NCBI GenBank assembly: GCA_019359285.1
Contig: JAHHHQ010000038.1
Coordinates: 153,122 to 217,121 of the forward strand
DNA: 64,000 nt
Reading direction: 5' to 3'
DNA from: Nodosilinea sp. WJT8-NPBG4
GTDB taxonomy: Bacteria > Cyanobacteriota > Cyanobacteriia > Phormidesmidales > Phormidesmidaceae
Within the stretch, counting starts at the first letter, position 1; each line of letters opens with the position of its first letter. The position numbers were made by a program, and so were the translations under genes. The notes under the pieces were generated by a model that made no database searches, was not told the origin of the DNA, and was given only the letters and a program-made list of their open reading frames with translations. Shown here piece after piece: positions 1-8,015 of the stretch.

Positions 1-312
1 CGCACTAACGCCAATTACCTGGGCATTGCGGGCTTTGTACTCAGCAATGTCGCGCTCAAAGCGCTGGGCTTCAATGGTGCAGCCCGAGGTAAAGTCGCGC
101 GGGTAAAAATACAGCACTACCCACTGGTCGCGAAAGTCAGCCAGTGACATTTCCCCATCGCCAGCGTTGGTCGGCAGCGTGAACTCAGGAGCCGGTTCCC
201 CGATTGGGATCTGGGTGCCCCCCAGGGCCAGGGCCGGAGCCGACGATATCATCCAGCTCAGCCAGGCGAGGCAAAGACCTAGAGTAGCCCGCAGCAAACG
301 ACGGCGATTCAT
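1..312 (-). CDS. Peroxiredoxin (BCP/PrxQ-like), exported, 3' part cut by window edge
   Basis: Read from the ATG at 312 on the minus strand; the first 104 residues are present and the C-terminus lies outside the window. An N-terminal Arg-rich stretch, hydrophobic core and ALA-type cleavage region (about residues 1-30) look like a signal peptide, so the enzyme probably works in the thylakoid lumen or periplasm. The thioredoxin-fold core follows (PAPEFTLPTNAG, VVLYFYPRDFTSGCT), with the peroxidatic Cys at residue 78. BCP/PrxQ enzymes often carry a resolving Cys five residues later; here that position is Gln83, so resolution must use another Cys or an external thiol. Expected role: reduction of hydroperoxides. 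The peroxiredoxin family is clear; the subclass is inferred. Confidence 0.85.
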   Translation of the reverse strand, partial: MNRRRLLRATLGLCLAWLSWMISSAPALALGGTQIPIGEPAPEFTLPTNAGDGEMSLADFRDQWVVLYFYPRDFTSGCTIEAQRFERDIAEYKARNAQVIGVSA

Positions 313-479
313 AGAGAACTGATCCTGTGAAATAGGGGGCATTAGAAAAGGGGAGAACGGGCGAAATCTAGCTTTAGACCATCCGATCGTTAGAGATTTC
401 TGAAAGCTTTTTAACCAAAGTTTACAATATTGCTGTCTTCTCTTAGGCTAGCCGCCGCTCCCTTCAAGGAACCTTTACT

Positions 480-1457
480 ATGTCTCCAATTACTGACCTA
501 CAGACCCTTACCCTCGGCCCCAACGGCCCCACTGTACCGGCGTTGGGGGTGGGCACCTGGGCCTGGGGCGACTCCCTGTTTTGGGACTACGGTAAAGCCT
601 ATAGCGACAGCGACTTGCACGCTGCTTTTGAGGCCTGTCTCGACGCTGGCTTAACGCTGTTTGACACCGCTGAGATCTATGGTCTTGGCCAGTCAGAGCG
701 GCTGCTGGGCCGGTTTATGCAGCAGCGTACTCAGCAGGCCGCCCAGAACGCAATAATTGCTACCAAGTATTTCCCACTGCCTTGGCGATTTTCTCAGCAG
801 TCGGTAGTTGACGCGCTGGCCGCTAGCCTCGATCGCCTCCAGGTAGCCTCGGTAGCGCTCTATCAAGTGCACCAACCGCTGAGTTTCTTGCTCAGCCAAA
901 AAGACCTCATGCAGGCCCTAGCGGCGGAGGTGAAGCAGGGCCGCATCGGTGCCATCGGGGTGAGCAACTACCCGGCCAGCCAAATGCGCGAGGCCCACGG
1001 TTATTTAGCTGAGCACGGCATTCCCCTCGCCGTTAACCAGGTGCCATATTCGCTACTCAACCGCAAAATCGAAACCAGTGGCGTGATGGAAACGGCGCGG
1101 GAACTGGGCGTCACCATTCTCGCCTACAGCCCCCTAGCCCAGGGGTTACTCACAGGCAAATACACTCCTGAGGCTGACCTCAAACCCGCTGGTGCTAGAC
1201 GCATTAGCCCTAGCTTTAGCCAGGGAAACTTAACCAAGCTCAAGCCCGTGATTCAGGCGCTAAAAGAAATTGGGGAACAGCATGAACGCACCTCCGCCCA
1301 AGTGGCCCTCAACTGGCTAGTGGCCCAGGGCAATGTGCTGCCCATCCCTGGCGCTAAAAATGCCCGCCAGGCTGCCCAAAACGCTGGGGCCTTGGGTTGG
1401 CAACTGACTGTGGATGAACGTGACCAGTTAGGTCAGCTGACCCAGGACTATCGCTAG
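480..1457 (+). CDS. Aldo/keto reductase
   Basis: A 325-residue single-domain (beta/alpha)8 NAD(P)H oxidoreductase of usual family length. The catalytic tetrad is readable: Asp62 and Tyr67 in FDTAEIYG, Lys96 in IATKYF and His131 in YQVHQP. The C-terminal cofactor-binding signature (LPIPGAKNARQ) is also present. It resembles the chloroplast/cyanobacterial aldo-keto reductases of unknown substrate, so the substrate cannot be named. The ATG at 480 follows an AAGGA at about 466-470. The gene stands alone, and its stop codon lies inside the first copy of a 17-bp direct repeat, followed by two hairpins. Confidence 0.92.
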   Translation: MSPITDLQTLTLGPNGPTVPALGVGTWAWGDSLFWDYGKAYSDSDLHAAFEACLDAGLTLFDTAEIYGLGQSERLLGRFMQQRTQQAAQNAIIATKYFPLPWRFSQQSVVDALAASLDRLQVASVALYQVHQPLSFLLSQKDLMQALAAEVKQGRIGAIGVSNYPASQMREAHGYLAEHGIPLAVNQVPYSLLNRKIETSGVMETARELGVTILAYSPLAQGLLTGKYTPEADLKPAGARRISPSFSQGNLTKLKPVIQALKEIGEQHERTSAQVALNWLVAQGNVLPIPGAKNARQAAQNAGALGWQLTVDERDQLGQLTQDYR

Positions 1458-1519
1458 GCCTGGAGGAGAATAGGTTGCCCTTGGGCCAGTGGCCCCAAGG
1501 GCATCGCTAGGCCTGGAGG
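1450..1519 (+). repeat. 17-bp direct repeat around a hairpin
   Basis: The 17-mer atcgctaggcctggagg occurs at 1450-1466 (overlapping the aldo/keto reductase stop codon) and again at 1503-1519. Between them, 1476-1485 and 1494-1503 form a perfect 10-bp stem (tgcccttggg). This is probably a transcript 3' end or a small duplication; no poly-T follows. Confidence 0.6.
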
Positions 1520-1520
1520 G

Positions 1521-1552
1521 GAGGATGGGGCTGCGATCGCAACCCCATCCTC
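1521..1552 (+). terminator. Hairpin with HIP1 in its loop, probable terminator
   Basis: gaggatgggg (1521-1530) pairs perfectly with ccccatcctc (1543-1552), and the loop carries the palindrome tgcgatcgca. It lies just after the aldo/keto reductase. No T-run follows, so a factor-independent terminator is only possible. The next ~240 bases (1553-1790) are AT-rich and hold no gene that I can see; they probably contain the promoter of the downstream riboswitch transcript. Confidence 0.5.
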
Positions 1553-1799
1553 TACCGCTTCAAAGGCAAAGAATCTTTCTAACGGAAGATGTTTAATTAC
1601 AAAGAAATGGTTTTCTTAAGAATAGTTTGTATCTTGATTTGCGCTTTATTTTAGGTCAGCAAATTCACCCAAAAAATAAAAAACTATTGTTTTATTGTCC
1701 AGGTGTATCGCGAGATACAAATAGTCACATAACGCAAGGATTGTGTTGACGGTTTTCATTTTTCCCTCCTACAATTTAGAAGTCGAACAAGTCAGCCTA

Positions 1800-1945
1800 A
1801 TCTAGTCGGCCCCAGCGGCTAGAGCGGGGGAACCAGTAAAGGGGCGTGTTTCCGAGTTCTCAAACCCCCATGAAGGGTAATCGGAAAAGGGTATCTCTCA
1901 ACCCTAGCCCGTCAGCTAACCTCGTCGGCGTTGAGGGAGACTGAA
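1800..1945 (+). promoter_or_regulatory. Cyclic di-AMP riboswitch (ydaO/yuaA class)
   Basis: The leader of the stress-protein gene at 2043 contains the hallmark blocks of the ydaO-yuaA aptamer in the right order: agcgggggaacca (about 1822-1834), an ATGAAGGGTAATCGG-like block (about 1870-1884), and cccgtcagctaacctcgt (about 1907-1924). The last block is the most diagnostic for this RNA class. Established knowledge: these aptamers bind c-di-AMP and are usually OFF switches controlling cell-wall, potassium or osmotic-stress genes. The edges are approximate. A covariance-model search (Rfam RF00379) would be decisive. Confidence 0.88.
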
Positions 1946-1987
1946 CTATCACCATTTACGCTAATGCGTTGATTGTTTCAGTGTCCT

Positions 1988-2007
1988 AAGTCGTGTTAAC
2001 ACGGCTT
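1988..2007 (+). terminator. Palindromic hairpin, candidate expression platform of the riboswitch
   Basis: aagtcgtg TTAA cacggctt forms an 8-bp stem (one G-U pair) between the aptamer and the start codon, followed by a moderately T-rich stretch (gttcgctgttc). It is a weak intrinsic terminator at best. Its place suggests it could be the switching element that the c-di-AMP aptamer controls, but this is inference. Confidence 0.45.
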
Positions 2008-2042
2008 GTTCGCTGTTCATGACTAGGCTCCAGGAGGGTCTC

Positions 2043-2618
2043 ATGCAGCTCAAATCGCGCACCACTGCCCCATTAAGGCAGCCATTTTCAAATGTACCTC
2101 AGGTTTCGCCCGAGGCGGCAATCAAGCCTATGATCATGCGTTTAGAGGCGGCCCTAGGTCGTCGCGATCTTGCTAAGAATATTGTTCTGCTGCTGCGGCC
2201 GAAACCCCCTATTAAAGGTCCTAATGTAGACGAGCAAACGATCAATTTTGTGGTTGGCTACAGTGGCTCAGCCCACAGCCAGGCGGCCCTCGATTTGGCT
2301 CTGTGTGTGGCTCACCAAACCCGTTTGGCTAAGCCAAACCCTGTGCTGGTGCATGTCGTTTATGTGGTCGACAAAACTCGCCCTAAAACCATTGCCAATG
2401 CCGATCGCATTCTGTGGCAGGCTCGCTGTTTGGCTAGCGAATGGCGCGGCTCGCTCAACGCCCACCTGCGGGTTGGCCAAGTCGCGACAGAGCTTAGTCA
2501 GGTGGCCAAGGAGATTGGGGCTGAAGTGCTGCTGGTGGGTTGTCATACGACTAAGCACCGGCTGGTGCAGCAGCTAGATACTCAAACCCCATGCTCTGTG
2601 CTAGGGCTACCCAAGTAA
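2043..2618 (+). CDS. Universal stress protein family protein (UspA-like)
   Basis: A protein of about 191 residues with one Usp fold after an N-terminal extension of ~65 residues: FVVGYSGSAHSQAALDLAL opens the domain, followed by VLVHVVYVVD, a helix with ADRILWQARCLASEW, and GAEVLLVGCHTTKHRL. The canonical ATP-binding glycine motif G-x2-G-x9-G-(S/T) is not conserved at the C-terminus, so it may be a non-ATP-binding member. I chose the ATG at 2043 because AGGAGG (2032-2037) lies five bases upstream; a farther in-frame ATG exists at 2019. It sits directly behind a c-di-AMP riboswitch and ahead of a second Usp gene, so a role in osmotic or ionic stress is likely but inferred. Confidence 0.85.
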   Translation: MQLKSRTTAPLRQPFSNVPQVSPEAAIKPMIMRLEAALGRRDLAKNIVLLLRPKPPIKGPNVDEQTINFVVGYSGSAHSQAALDLALCVAHQTRLAKPNPVLVHVVYVVDKTRPKTIANADRILWQARCLASEWRGSLNAHLRVGQVATELSQVAKEIGAEVLLVGCHTTKHRLVQQLDTQTPCSVLGLPK

Positions 2619-2678
2619 ATTGACGCCTCAACCGGCGTGGATCAGCAGGCACGAGCCTTCAACGCTAGTGCGTCATGC

Positions 2679-2705
2679 TTTGTAGGACCACGATGATCCT
2701 ACAAA
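2679..2705 (+). other. 9-bp perfect hairpin between the two stress-protein genes
   Basis: tttgtagga (2679-2687) and tcctacaaa (2697-2705) pair perfectly around a 9-base loop. No T-run follows, so it may be an RNA-processing or stability element rather than a terminator. Confidence 0.45.
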
Positions 2706-2839
2706 ATCTATGATTCAGGCGTTGTAACCCCAATTTGCCGGTGGGTGGTAACGGGCGATCGCGCTTGCTGCCACCCCTCTAAGCAATCCAACCAAACGCT
2801 CTAAGCGACCTGGCCAGCTCTACTTTTAAGGAGGAAACT

Positions 2840-3358
2840 ATGAGCTATCAAAAGATTCTGGTAGCCCTTGATCGCACTGCCGCCTCCGATCGCGTCTTTG
2901 ACTATGCATTGGGGCTAGCCCAATCCTCTCAGGGGCAGCTACAGCTGGTTCACAGCCTTGATGTCAAAACCGAGAACCTGGGGAAGCTGATTGATGCTGG
3001 AGTCGGCCTGCAAACCTCTGCCAATGTGCAGCACGAAGAGGAAGCTGCCCAGCTACAGCAAGTTCAGGAGGTCCGACAATGGCTGGAACAACTGCGCGCT
3101 GAGGCTCTAAAATGCAATGTATCAGCAGACTTTGTTTGCGAAATGGCTGACCCTGGTTCCTTTATCTGCCATCTCGCTAAAACCTGGGCCGCCGATGTAA
3201 TTGTGATGGGTAACAGCGGCAAAAAGGGCTTGAAAAAGCTTGTTTCTGGTAGCGTAAGTGACTATGTGGCAAAGCATGCCCCCTGCCCAACCATGGTAGT
3301 ACCCAACGACAGCAGTTTAGAAGTTGAACTCCTATCTAAAGCCTCTAAGCCTGCCTAA
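2840..3358 (+). CDS. Universal stress protein UspA family, ATP-binding type
   Basis: A 172-residue Usp domain. It starts with KILVALDRTAASDRVFDYAL and ends with the complete ATP-binding signature GNSG-x9-GS (in GNSGKKGLKKLVSGSVSDYV) before CPTMVVP. This glycine motif is what separates ATP-binding (UspFG/MJ0577-like) from UspA-like members. The start is well supported: AAGGAGG sits seven bases before the ATG. It is probably expressed with the preceding Usp gene and therefore under the same c-di-AMP riboswitch, though a separate promoter in the 221-base gap is possible. Confidence 0.9.
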   Translation: MSYQKILVALDRTAASDRVFDYALGLAQSSQGQLQLVHSLDVKTENLGKLIDAGVGLQTSANVQHEEEAAQLQQVQEVRQWLEQLRAEALKCNVSADFVCEMADPGSFICHLAKTWAADVIVMGNSGKKGLKKLVSGSVSDYVAKHAPCPTMVVPNDSSLEVELLSKASKPA

Positions 3359-3691
3359 GCTGCGATCTTTCAGCCGCTAATATGATACTGCCAAAACAAT
3401 TGGCATCAGGTAGATATGACGGGCGTCACAATCAGCTTGGGTATGAGACTTTAAGGTTTTGTAGCTGATGAAAATGTCCAGTTTGGGTTAAGAAAATTTT
3501 TCTGCCAAAATCTTCTGAAAAGATGTGAGCTCGTTAACGCAGTATCAAATCTAGCAACGACAGAACAGGAGTTTTGACCTATCCCAAACTTAGGCTATGA
3601 CAGATGAGTTGGAAAAATCTGGAATGCTGCGAGTTAAGCATGTTGGACATTCCATCTATTTGTGCTCAGTTCTTCGTGCTTTCCTACAGGT
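3359..3691. other. Intergenic stretch with a small hairpin, no gene seen
   Basis: 333 bases between the stress-protein gene and the convergent lipoprotein gene. tgccaa (3389-3394) and ttggca (3400-3405) form a 6-bp hairpin shortly after the stress-protein stop. No ORF with a ribosome-binding site and no recognisable RNA was found in the rest. Confidence 0.5.
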
Positions 3692-4348
3692 TTACAGCAC
3701 TAGGGGATTGCCTCGGTTAGTGAACGTCACAGCCTCAATTTTCCAGTCAGGCTGATTGATCAAAGTTTCTCGCAGGCTGCCCAGCAGGGCTTTTTGCTCG
3801 CATACCGATAGCGATTGCAGCACCCGGCGCGAGTCGCGGGCTACTCGCAGGTCGATGGTAACGGTGTTGGTTTCTGGGTCAAAGCTGGTGCGGTAGCCCG
3901 AAAGCGTCAGTTCTGAAATCTTCTGCTCCGCCATAATCAAGGCAACGGTATTCTCCATGCTCTGAAAGCGGGGCACCTGGATCGGCTCAGTTTGGTAGCC
4001 CTCGCAGCGATCGTCAAGAGTGTAGAGGTCAACGGCGACTGAGTCGGCGGGCACCACTAGCCGCCGGGCCTTGGCCTGCATCAGACGGTTGGCGGCGACC
4101 AGAGCATTGGTGAGGTCAGGCAAAGTTGCCATCGGGCCTGAGGGCTCTTCGCCCAGTGCTTCGCTGGGGCTAGCGGTAGCGGCAGACGGCTGGGTAGGGG
4201 TTGGCTGCGCCATTTCTGACCCACCCTTATTTTCAGCGCACCCACCCAGCAGACCCAGCAGCGCCAGGAAAATCACCCCGGAGATTATTCCTGAGGTCCC
4301 GAGCCGGGTATGGTGGGGACGGTATTGAAGGTTGAGACAACGGACCAT
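3692..4348 (-). CDS. Lipoprotein with GerMN-like domain
   Basis: 218 residues from the ATG at 4348. The N-terminus has basic residues, a hydrophobic segment ([15 protein letters not shown]) and a lipobox ending LGGC, so it is a predicted membrane-anchored lipoprotein. A Pro/Ser/Thr-rich linker leads to a domain with [15 protein letters not shown] and [15 protein letters not shown], which looks like the GerMN (spore germination/sporulation) fold found in many non-sporulating bacteria. Function unknown. The frame stays open to 4639, but the extra N-terminus would lie antisense inside pyrB and lacks sense as a signal peptide. Even the chosen ATG overlaps the pyrB start on the opposite strand. 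Confidence 0.65.
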   Translation of the reverse strand: MVRCLNLQYRPHHTRLGTSGIISGVIFLALLGLLGGCAENKGGSEMAQPTPTQPSAATASPSEALGEEPSGPMATLPDLTNALVAANRLMQAKARRLVVPADSVAVDLYTLDDRCEGYQTEPIQVPRFQSMENTVALIMAEQKISELTLSGYRTSFDPETNTVTIDLRVARDSRRVLQSLSVCEQKALLGSLRETLINQPDWKIEAVTFTNRGNPLVL

Positions 4349-5393
4349 GGCAAGTGCTTCCTGGAATCGACGACACGTGCTGTCGCTGGCTGATTTTACG
4401 GCGGCGGAGTTTGAAACGGTGATGGAGACGGCAGTGAGCTTTTGGCAGGTGCTGTCGCGCCGCACCCGTAAGGTGCCCGCCCTGCAAGGTTTGGTGGTCA
4501 CTAACATGTTTTTTGAACCCTCCACCCGCACCCGCAGCAGCTTTGAGCTAGCCGCCAAGCGCCTGTCAGCGGATGTGCTTAACTTTGCCCCCGGTACCTC
4601 GTCGCTCACTAAGGGTGAGACCATTCTAGATACCGCCAAGACCTACCTGGCCATGGGCACCAACTTAATGGTGATTCGCCACCAGGAGGCGGGGGTGCCA
4701 GGGGCGATCGCCGCCGAAATGGACCGGCTCAACACTGGAGTCGGCGTGCTTAACGGCGGCGACGGGCTCCACGCCCACCCATCCCAAGCCCTGCTCGATC
4801 TATTCACGTTGGGGCTGACCCTTGATCCGGAACAACCGACGGCATCGCTGGTAGCGGGCAAGAAAATTGCCCTAGTCGGCGACATTCTCCACTCCCGCGT
4901 CGCTCGCTCGAACCTCTGGTGCTTAACGGCCTGCGGCGCTGAGGTTCACCTGGCGGCCCCACCGACTCTGTTGCCCCCCGGTTTCGCCGATGCCTTCATT
5001 AGCCAGTCGCCCATCGACATTCCCCGCGCCATCGTGCAGCACAGCACCCTGGCCCCGGCCCTAGAAGGCGCCGACTTTGTCATGACCCTGCGCCTGCAAA
5101 AGGAGCGTATGGCCCAGCACCTGCTGCCCAGCCTGCGGGAATATCATCAGGGGTTTGGGGTGACGCGCGATCGCATTCAATCCTGCCAGCCCACGGTCAA
5201 AGTGCTACACCCCGGCCCCGTCAATCGCGGCGTCGAAATCAGCTCTGACCTGATGGACGACCCCGCCCTGAGCCTGATCAGCGACCAAGTTACCAGCGGC
5301 GTCGCCGTGCGGATGGCGCTGCTGTACCTGATGGGAGTGGGGAAGAATAAGGGGCTGGGGGATAGGGGAGATGAGGGGGACAGGGGGAGATGA
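4347..5393 (+). CDS. pyrB: Aspartate carbamoyltransferase catalytic subunit
   Basis: About 348 residues; catalyses carbamoyl phosphate + aspartate to N-carbamoyl-aspartate, the second step of pyrimidine synthesis in the cytosol. Diagnostic motifs are all present: [11 protein letters not shown] (carbamoyl-phosphate binding), [28 protein letters not shown], and [12 protein letters not shown]. The start is [14 protein letters not shown] at 4347, matching where cyanobacterial PyrB proteins begin; a TTG five codons upstream is less likely. The normal C-terminus ([14 protein letters not shown]) is followed by a tail rich in Gly, Asp and Arg, encoded by a purine-rich low-complexity tract, so the original stop seems to have been displaced. 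Confidence 0.95.
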   Translation: MASASWNRRHVLSLADFTAAEFETVMETAVSFWQVLSRRTRKVPALQGLVVTNMFFEPSTRTRSSFELAAKRLSADVLNFAPGTSSLTKGETILDTAKTYLAMGTNLMVIRHQEAGVPGAIAAEMDRLNTGVGVLNGGDGLHAHPSQALLDLFTLGLTLDPEQPTASLVAGKKIALVGDILHSRVARSNLWCLTACGAEVHLAAPPTLLPPGFADAFISQSPIDIPRAIVQHSTLAPALEGADFVMTLRLQKERMAQHLLPSLREYHQGFGVTRDRIQSCQPTVKVLHPGPVNRGVEISSDLMDDPALSLISDQVTSGVAVRMALLYLMGVGKNKGLGDRGDEGDRGR

Positions 5394-5490
5394 GGGAGAT
5401 GGCAGATAAATTTTCTTTCCTACCTTCCTCATCCTCCTCACCTTCCCTATCCTCCTCACCTTCCTCACCTCCCCCTAGCCCCCCTACGCC
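5338..5490. repeat. Purine-rich then pyrimidine-rich low-complexity inverted tract
   Basis: On the plus strand, 5338-5405 is almost entirely G and A (ggggagatgagggggac-like units), and 5415-5490 is almost entirely C and T (tcctcctcacc-like units). The two arms can pair imperfectly over tens of bases between the ends of convergent pyrB and the YdcF gene. It may act as a bidirectional terminator and encodes the odd PyrB tail. Confidence 0.65.
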
Positions 5491-6236
5491 CCAAACCCCG
5501 GCTCCCCCGTTTCTCGCGCAAAATAGCGGCCCATCACGCCATAGCCGATCAGGCCGGCCCATTCCCGCAGTACCAGAAATTGGCGTTTGCGATTGTCTAG
5601 ACTCTGCGGGACGGGGCTGGGGTGGGGCGTGACCTCAAACCCCAGACGGCGGAAGGTGAGGAGCGATCGCGCCATGTGGGGCGGGTCGGTGACCAAAATC
5701 AGCCGCCGAATTCCCCGAGGTTGCAGCAGTGCCGCTGTAAATAGGGCATTTTCGTTGGTGGTGGCCGAGCAGGGTTCGCCGTCAATCGCTTCTGCTGGCA
5801 GCCCAGCGGCCTCTAACAGTTGACCAATTTCTGTGGCGTCGCTGCGACCGCTGGCAAAGATCAGGGGTGCCCGCTGCTGTCGCCACAGTTCGGCGGCGAC
5901 CTGCACCCGGCTGGGGCGAAAATCTCCCCCGCGACCCAGCACCACAATGGCATCGGCAGGCTGGCCGCCATCCTGGGGAATTAGCAGCGCCAGTCCTTTC
6001 CCACCCAGCTGGGTTCCTAGGGGAGATAGGCCTAGGCTGTAGAGCAGCACCAGCAGCAATCCGGCCAGACTAATCCGGCGCTTCCACCGGCGGGGGCGCA
6101 CAATCCAGGGGGCGGCAATCATCACGGCCAGGGTTGGCAGGATGAAGGTTGGCTGTAGGAGCAGGTTGAGCAGTCGCCAGAGCGATCGCGTCAGGTCACC
6201 CGCCGCTGTAATTTGACAGGCCGATAGATCAACCAC
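5484..6236 (-). CDS. YdcF/DUF218 family membrane protein
   Basis: 250 residues with two N-terminal hydrophobic segments (about residues 22-45 and 55-75), then a soluble DUF218 domain: PADAIVVLGRGGDFRPSRVQVAAELWRQ, PLIFASGRSDATEI, TTNENALFTAALL, and RLILVTDPPHMARSLLTFRRLGFEVTPHP. This pattern is that of the YdcF/SanA/ElyC group, linked to envelope and peptidoglycan-precursor metabolism in other bacteria; the exact reaction is unknown. The start is GTG at 6236, supported by GGAGG (complement of 6243-6247) six bases upstream. The C-terminus abuts the low-complexity tract after pyrB. Confidence 0.88.
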   Translation of the reverse strand: MVDLSACQITAAGDLTRSLWRLLNLLLQPTFILPTLAVMIAAPWIVRPRRWKRRISLAGLLLVLLYSLGLSPLGTQLGGKGLALLIPQDGGQPADAIVVLGRGGDFRPSRVQVAAELWRQQRAPLIFASGRSDATEIGQLLEAAGLPAEAIDGEPCSATTNENALFTAALLQPRGIRRLILVTDPPHMARSLLTFRRLGFEVTPHPSPVPQSLDNRKRQFLVLREWAGLIGYGVMGRYFARETGEPGFGA

Positions 6237-6442
6237 GGTATACCTCCGGCTTAGACTTTAGATGCAAGGATGCCCACCCTATAATGCAAGGCATTGGCCG
6301 CCAGGGATGTCGGCCCCAATACGGGATGGCCCGCCCCGATCGGCTGCTGTGCTTAGGGATGGCTGCACGACGTAACCGCCAATTACGATAGACGAATTTT
6401 TGTGAAGCCGGTGCCACCTCTGTCGTTATTTATGAGTTCTTT

Positions 6443-6913
6443 ATGCCGCTTGCTACGCCGAAATCTGTAGTAGCACCCGCCGACAGTCTGCGGGTGACCT
6501 TTGCCCCTCTCTCCCTCGACGAGGTCTACGGACTGGCCGATGACCCCGGCAATGGAGCCGTGGTGGTGATGAGCGGCATGGTACGCAACAACAGCGAGGG
6601 CAAAGCCGTCGTGGCGCTGGAGTACCAGGCCTACGAACCCATGGCCCTGGAGGTATTCAGACAAATTACCGCCCAGATCCGCGTCACCTGGGCGGAGGCC
6701 ACCCGCGTAGTGATTCACCACCGCACCGGCAAGCTGGCCGTGGGCGACATCAGCGTGCTAGTGGCCGTGGGCTGCCCCCACCGAGGCGAGGCGTTTGCGG
6801 CCTGTCAGTATGCGATCGACACCCTCAAGCACAACGCTCCGATCTGGAAAAAAGAGCACTGGGAAGATGGCTCAACCAGCTGGGTGAGCATTGGCAGTTG
6901 TGAAGAGGATTAG
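6443..6913 (+). CDS. moaE: Molybdopterin synthase catalytic subunit MoaE
   Basis: 156 residues. MoaE, with the thiocarboxylated small subunit MoaD, converts precursor Z (cPMP) to molybdopterin in molybdenum-cofactor synthesis. Recognised by GAVVVMSGMVRNNSEGKAVVALEYQAYEPMA, VVIHHRTGKLAVGDISVLVAV, HRGEAFAACQYAIDTLK and the catalytic-lysine region KHNAPIWKKEHWEDG near the C-terminus. No other moa gene is nearby. An ATG at 6432 is out of frame. Confidence 0.93.
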   Translation: MPLATPKSVVAPADSLRVTFAPLSLDEVYGLADDPGNGAVVVMSGMVRNNSEGKAVVALEYQAYEPMALEVFRQITAQIRVTWAEATRVVIHHRTGKLAVGDISVLVAVGCPHRGEAFAACQYAIDTLKHNAPIWKKEHWEDGSTSWVSIGSCEED

Positions 6914-6940
6914 TGTGCCGCTTGTTTCCTCTCAGCTACC

Positions 6941-7438
6941 TCAAAGCACCTGTTCCCCTGCTTGTTTAAGAATTTGTTCAATCAACTTCTCACCTAGCCA
7001 CATGCCACAGTGCTGCAACTGTCGAATTAGAGGCTGAACTTCATCGATGTAGCCGAGCTGTTTAGCCTTCAATAGAATCCCTAAGGTTCCAGTGCAAGAC
7101 AAGCCGTAGAGTTGGGCGATTTGACGACCTAGTTGATCGTCTAAAACCAATAGACAGTTTGCTTGAGTTAGACCAACCGCAATAACTTCAGCTTCGCCCT
7201 TGCCTAAATCAGTCTCATTGGGAATTAACTCTGGAAAGGGCAAGGCTACAGGGGTTATCCAAGCCATATCACCCAACGTTGGCACCCCAATGCCCTGCGA
7301 TCGCCCTACTTCAAGCTCTTGAATAACAGCGGTAGGCACTTGAACCTGCTGATACAGCCTGCGAAGCAGACCAAGTTGAGAGACCTGATGCAGATACAGT
7401 AGAGGCGAGGTATTAACAACAACAGGACGATCAGGCAT
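6941..7438 (-). CDS. PIN-like DUF3368 toxin of a toxin-antitoxin pair
   Basis: 165 residues. VVVNTSPLLYLHQVSQLGLL at the N-terminus, ETDLGKGEAEVIAV in the middle and LLVLDDQLGRQIAQ later mark the acidic positions of a PIN-type nuclease fold (DUF3368). As in many DUF3368 proteins, the first acidic residue is Asn (VNTSP) rather than Asp. Expected activity is RNA cleavage held in check by the small protein encoded just upstream, whose 3' end overlaps this gene by 8 bases. Toxicity is inferred from family and layout. Confidence 0.8.
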   Translation of the reverse strand: MPDRPVVVNTSPLLYLHQVSQLGLLRRLYQQVQVPTAVIQELEVGRSQGIGVPTLGDMAWITPVALPFPELIPNETDLGKGEAEVIAVGLTQANCLLVLDDQLGRQIAQLYGLSCTGTLGILLKAKQLGYIDEVQPLIRQLQHCGMWLGEKLIEQILKQAGEQVL

Positions 7439-7682
7439 TCTGGATATCTTGTTCCAGTTCTTCAGCGGTCAGTTGAAATGGCGAGACATGGTAGCGCCCC
7501 AAGGTCATTAAAAAAGCGACCCGAGACATCCCCGCTAATTGTGCCGCCCGCCCGGACGATAACTTGCCCATTTCAAACAGTTTAACCGCTGCTAGCCTAG
7601 TGAGCTCTTGAGAAATACTCTCTGGCGTTTCTTTCAGGCTAATCAGCACTTCTTCTGGAACCTGTATTTCAATCGTGGCCAT
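7431..7682 (-). CDS. UPF0175 family antitoxin
   Basis: 83 residues starting MATIEIQVPEEVLISL, a ribbon-helix-helix-like beginning. The core (KLFEMGKLSSGRAAQLAGMSRVAFLMTLGRYHVSPF) matches UPF0175, a family repeatedly found next to DUF3368 PIN proteins. It likely binds its own promoter and neutralises the toxin encoded immediately downstream; the overlap suggests coupled translation with the antitoxin made first. Upstream (7683-8015) is about 330 bases without a gene that must hold the promoters of this pair and of the divergent kinase operon. Confidence 0.82.
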   Translation of the reverse strand: MATIEIQVPEEVLISLKETPESISQELTRLAAVKLFEMGKLSSGRAAQLAGMSRVAFLMTLGRYHVSPFQLTAEELEQDIQNA

Positions 7683-8015
7683 GGCTGTCCTTCGGTGATG
7701 TGCCAGTTGTCTAGACTGTGGGTCAGGCTGAGAATCAGTTCTTTCATTATCGCTGACCCACTCCTGCGATCACCAGCAGCAGGCGGGTGAAGAGGGTACG
7801 AATGTGTAGGTTGCTTGCCTTTCTCCGGTTCCCTTTATTCTGGTGATACCATGATCGCCAAGAGTGCCTTTCCAAAGATCGAGCTAGGAGCACTGACGGT
7901 TTCATTTAGGGAGATACGTAGAAGATTTTGGGCAGGTTTTGGTGCTGGGTTTGTAACTATTTGTACCCATTGGCAGCAGCATTTTTGAGCGATCGCTAGG
8001 GGCTCTTCAACGGTT

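Noticed and set aside
3692..4639. Long 315-residue version of the GerMN-like lipoprotein
   Set aside because: The first ~97 codons lie antisense within pyrB and would bury the signal peptide and lipobox in mid-protein.
5390..5632. Ser/Pro-rich ORFs over the C/T tract
   Set aside because: Pure low-complexity translation of the pyrimidine-rich tract; overlaps the YdcF gene on the other strand.
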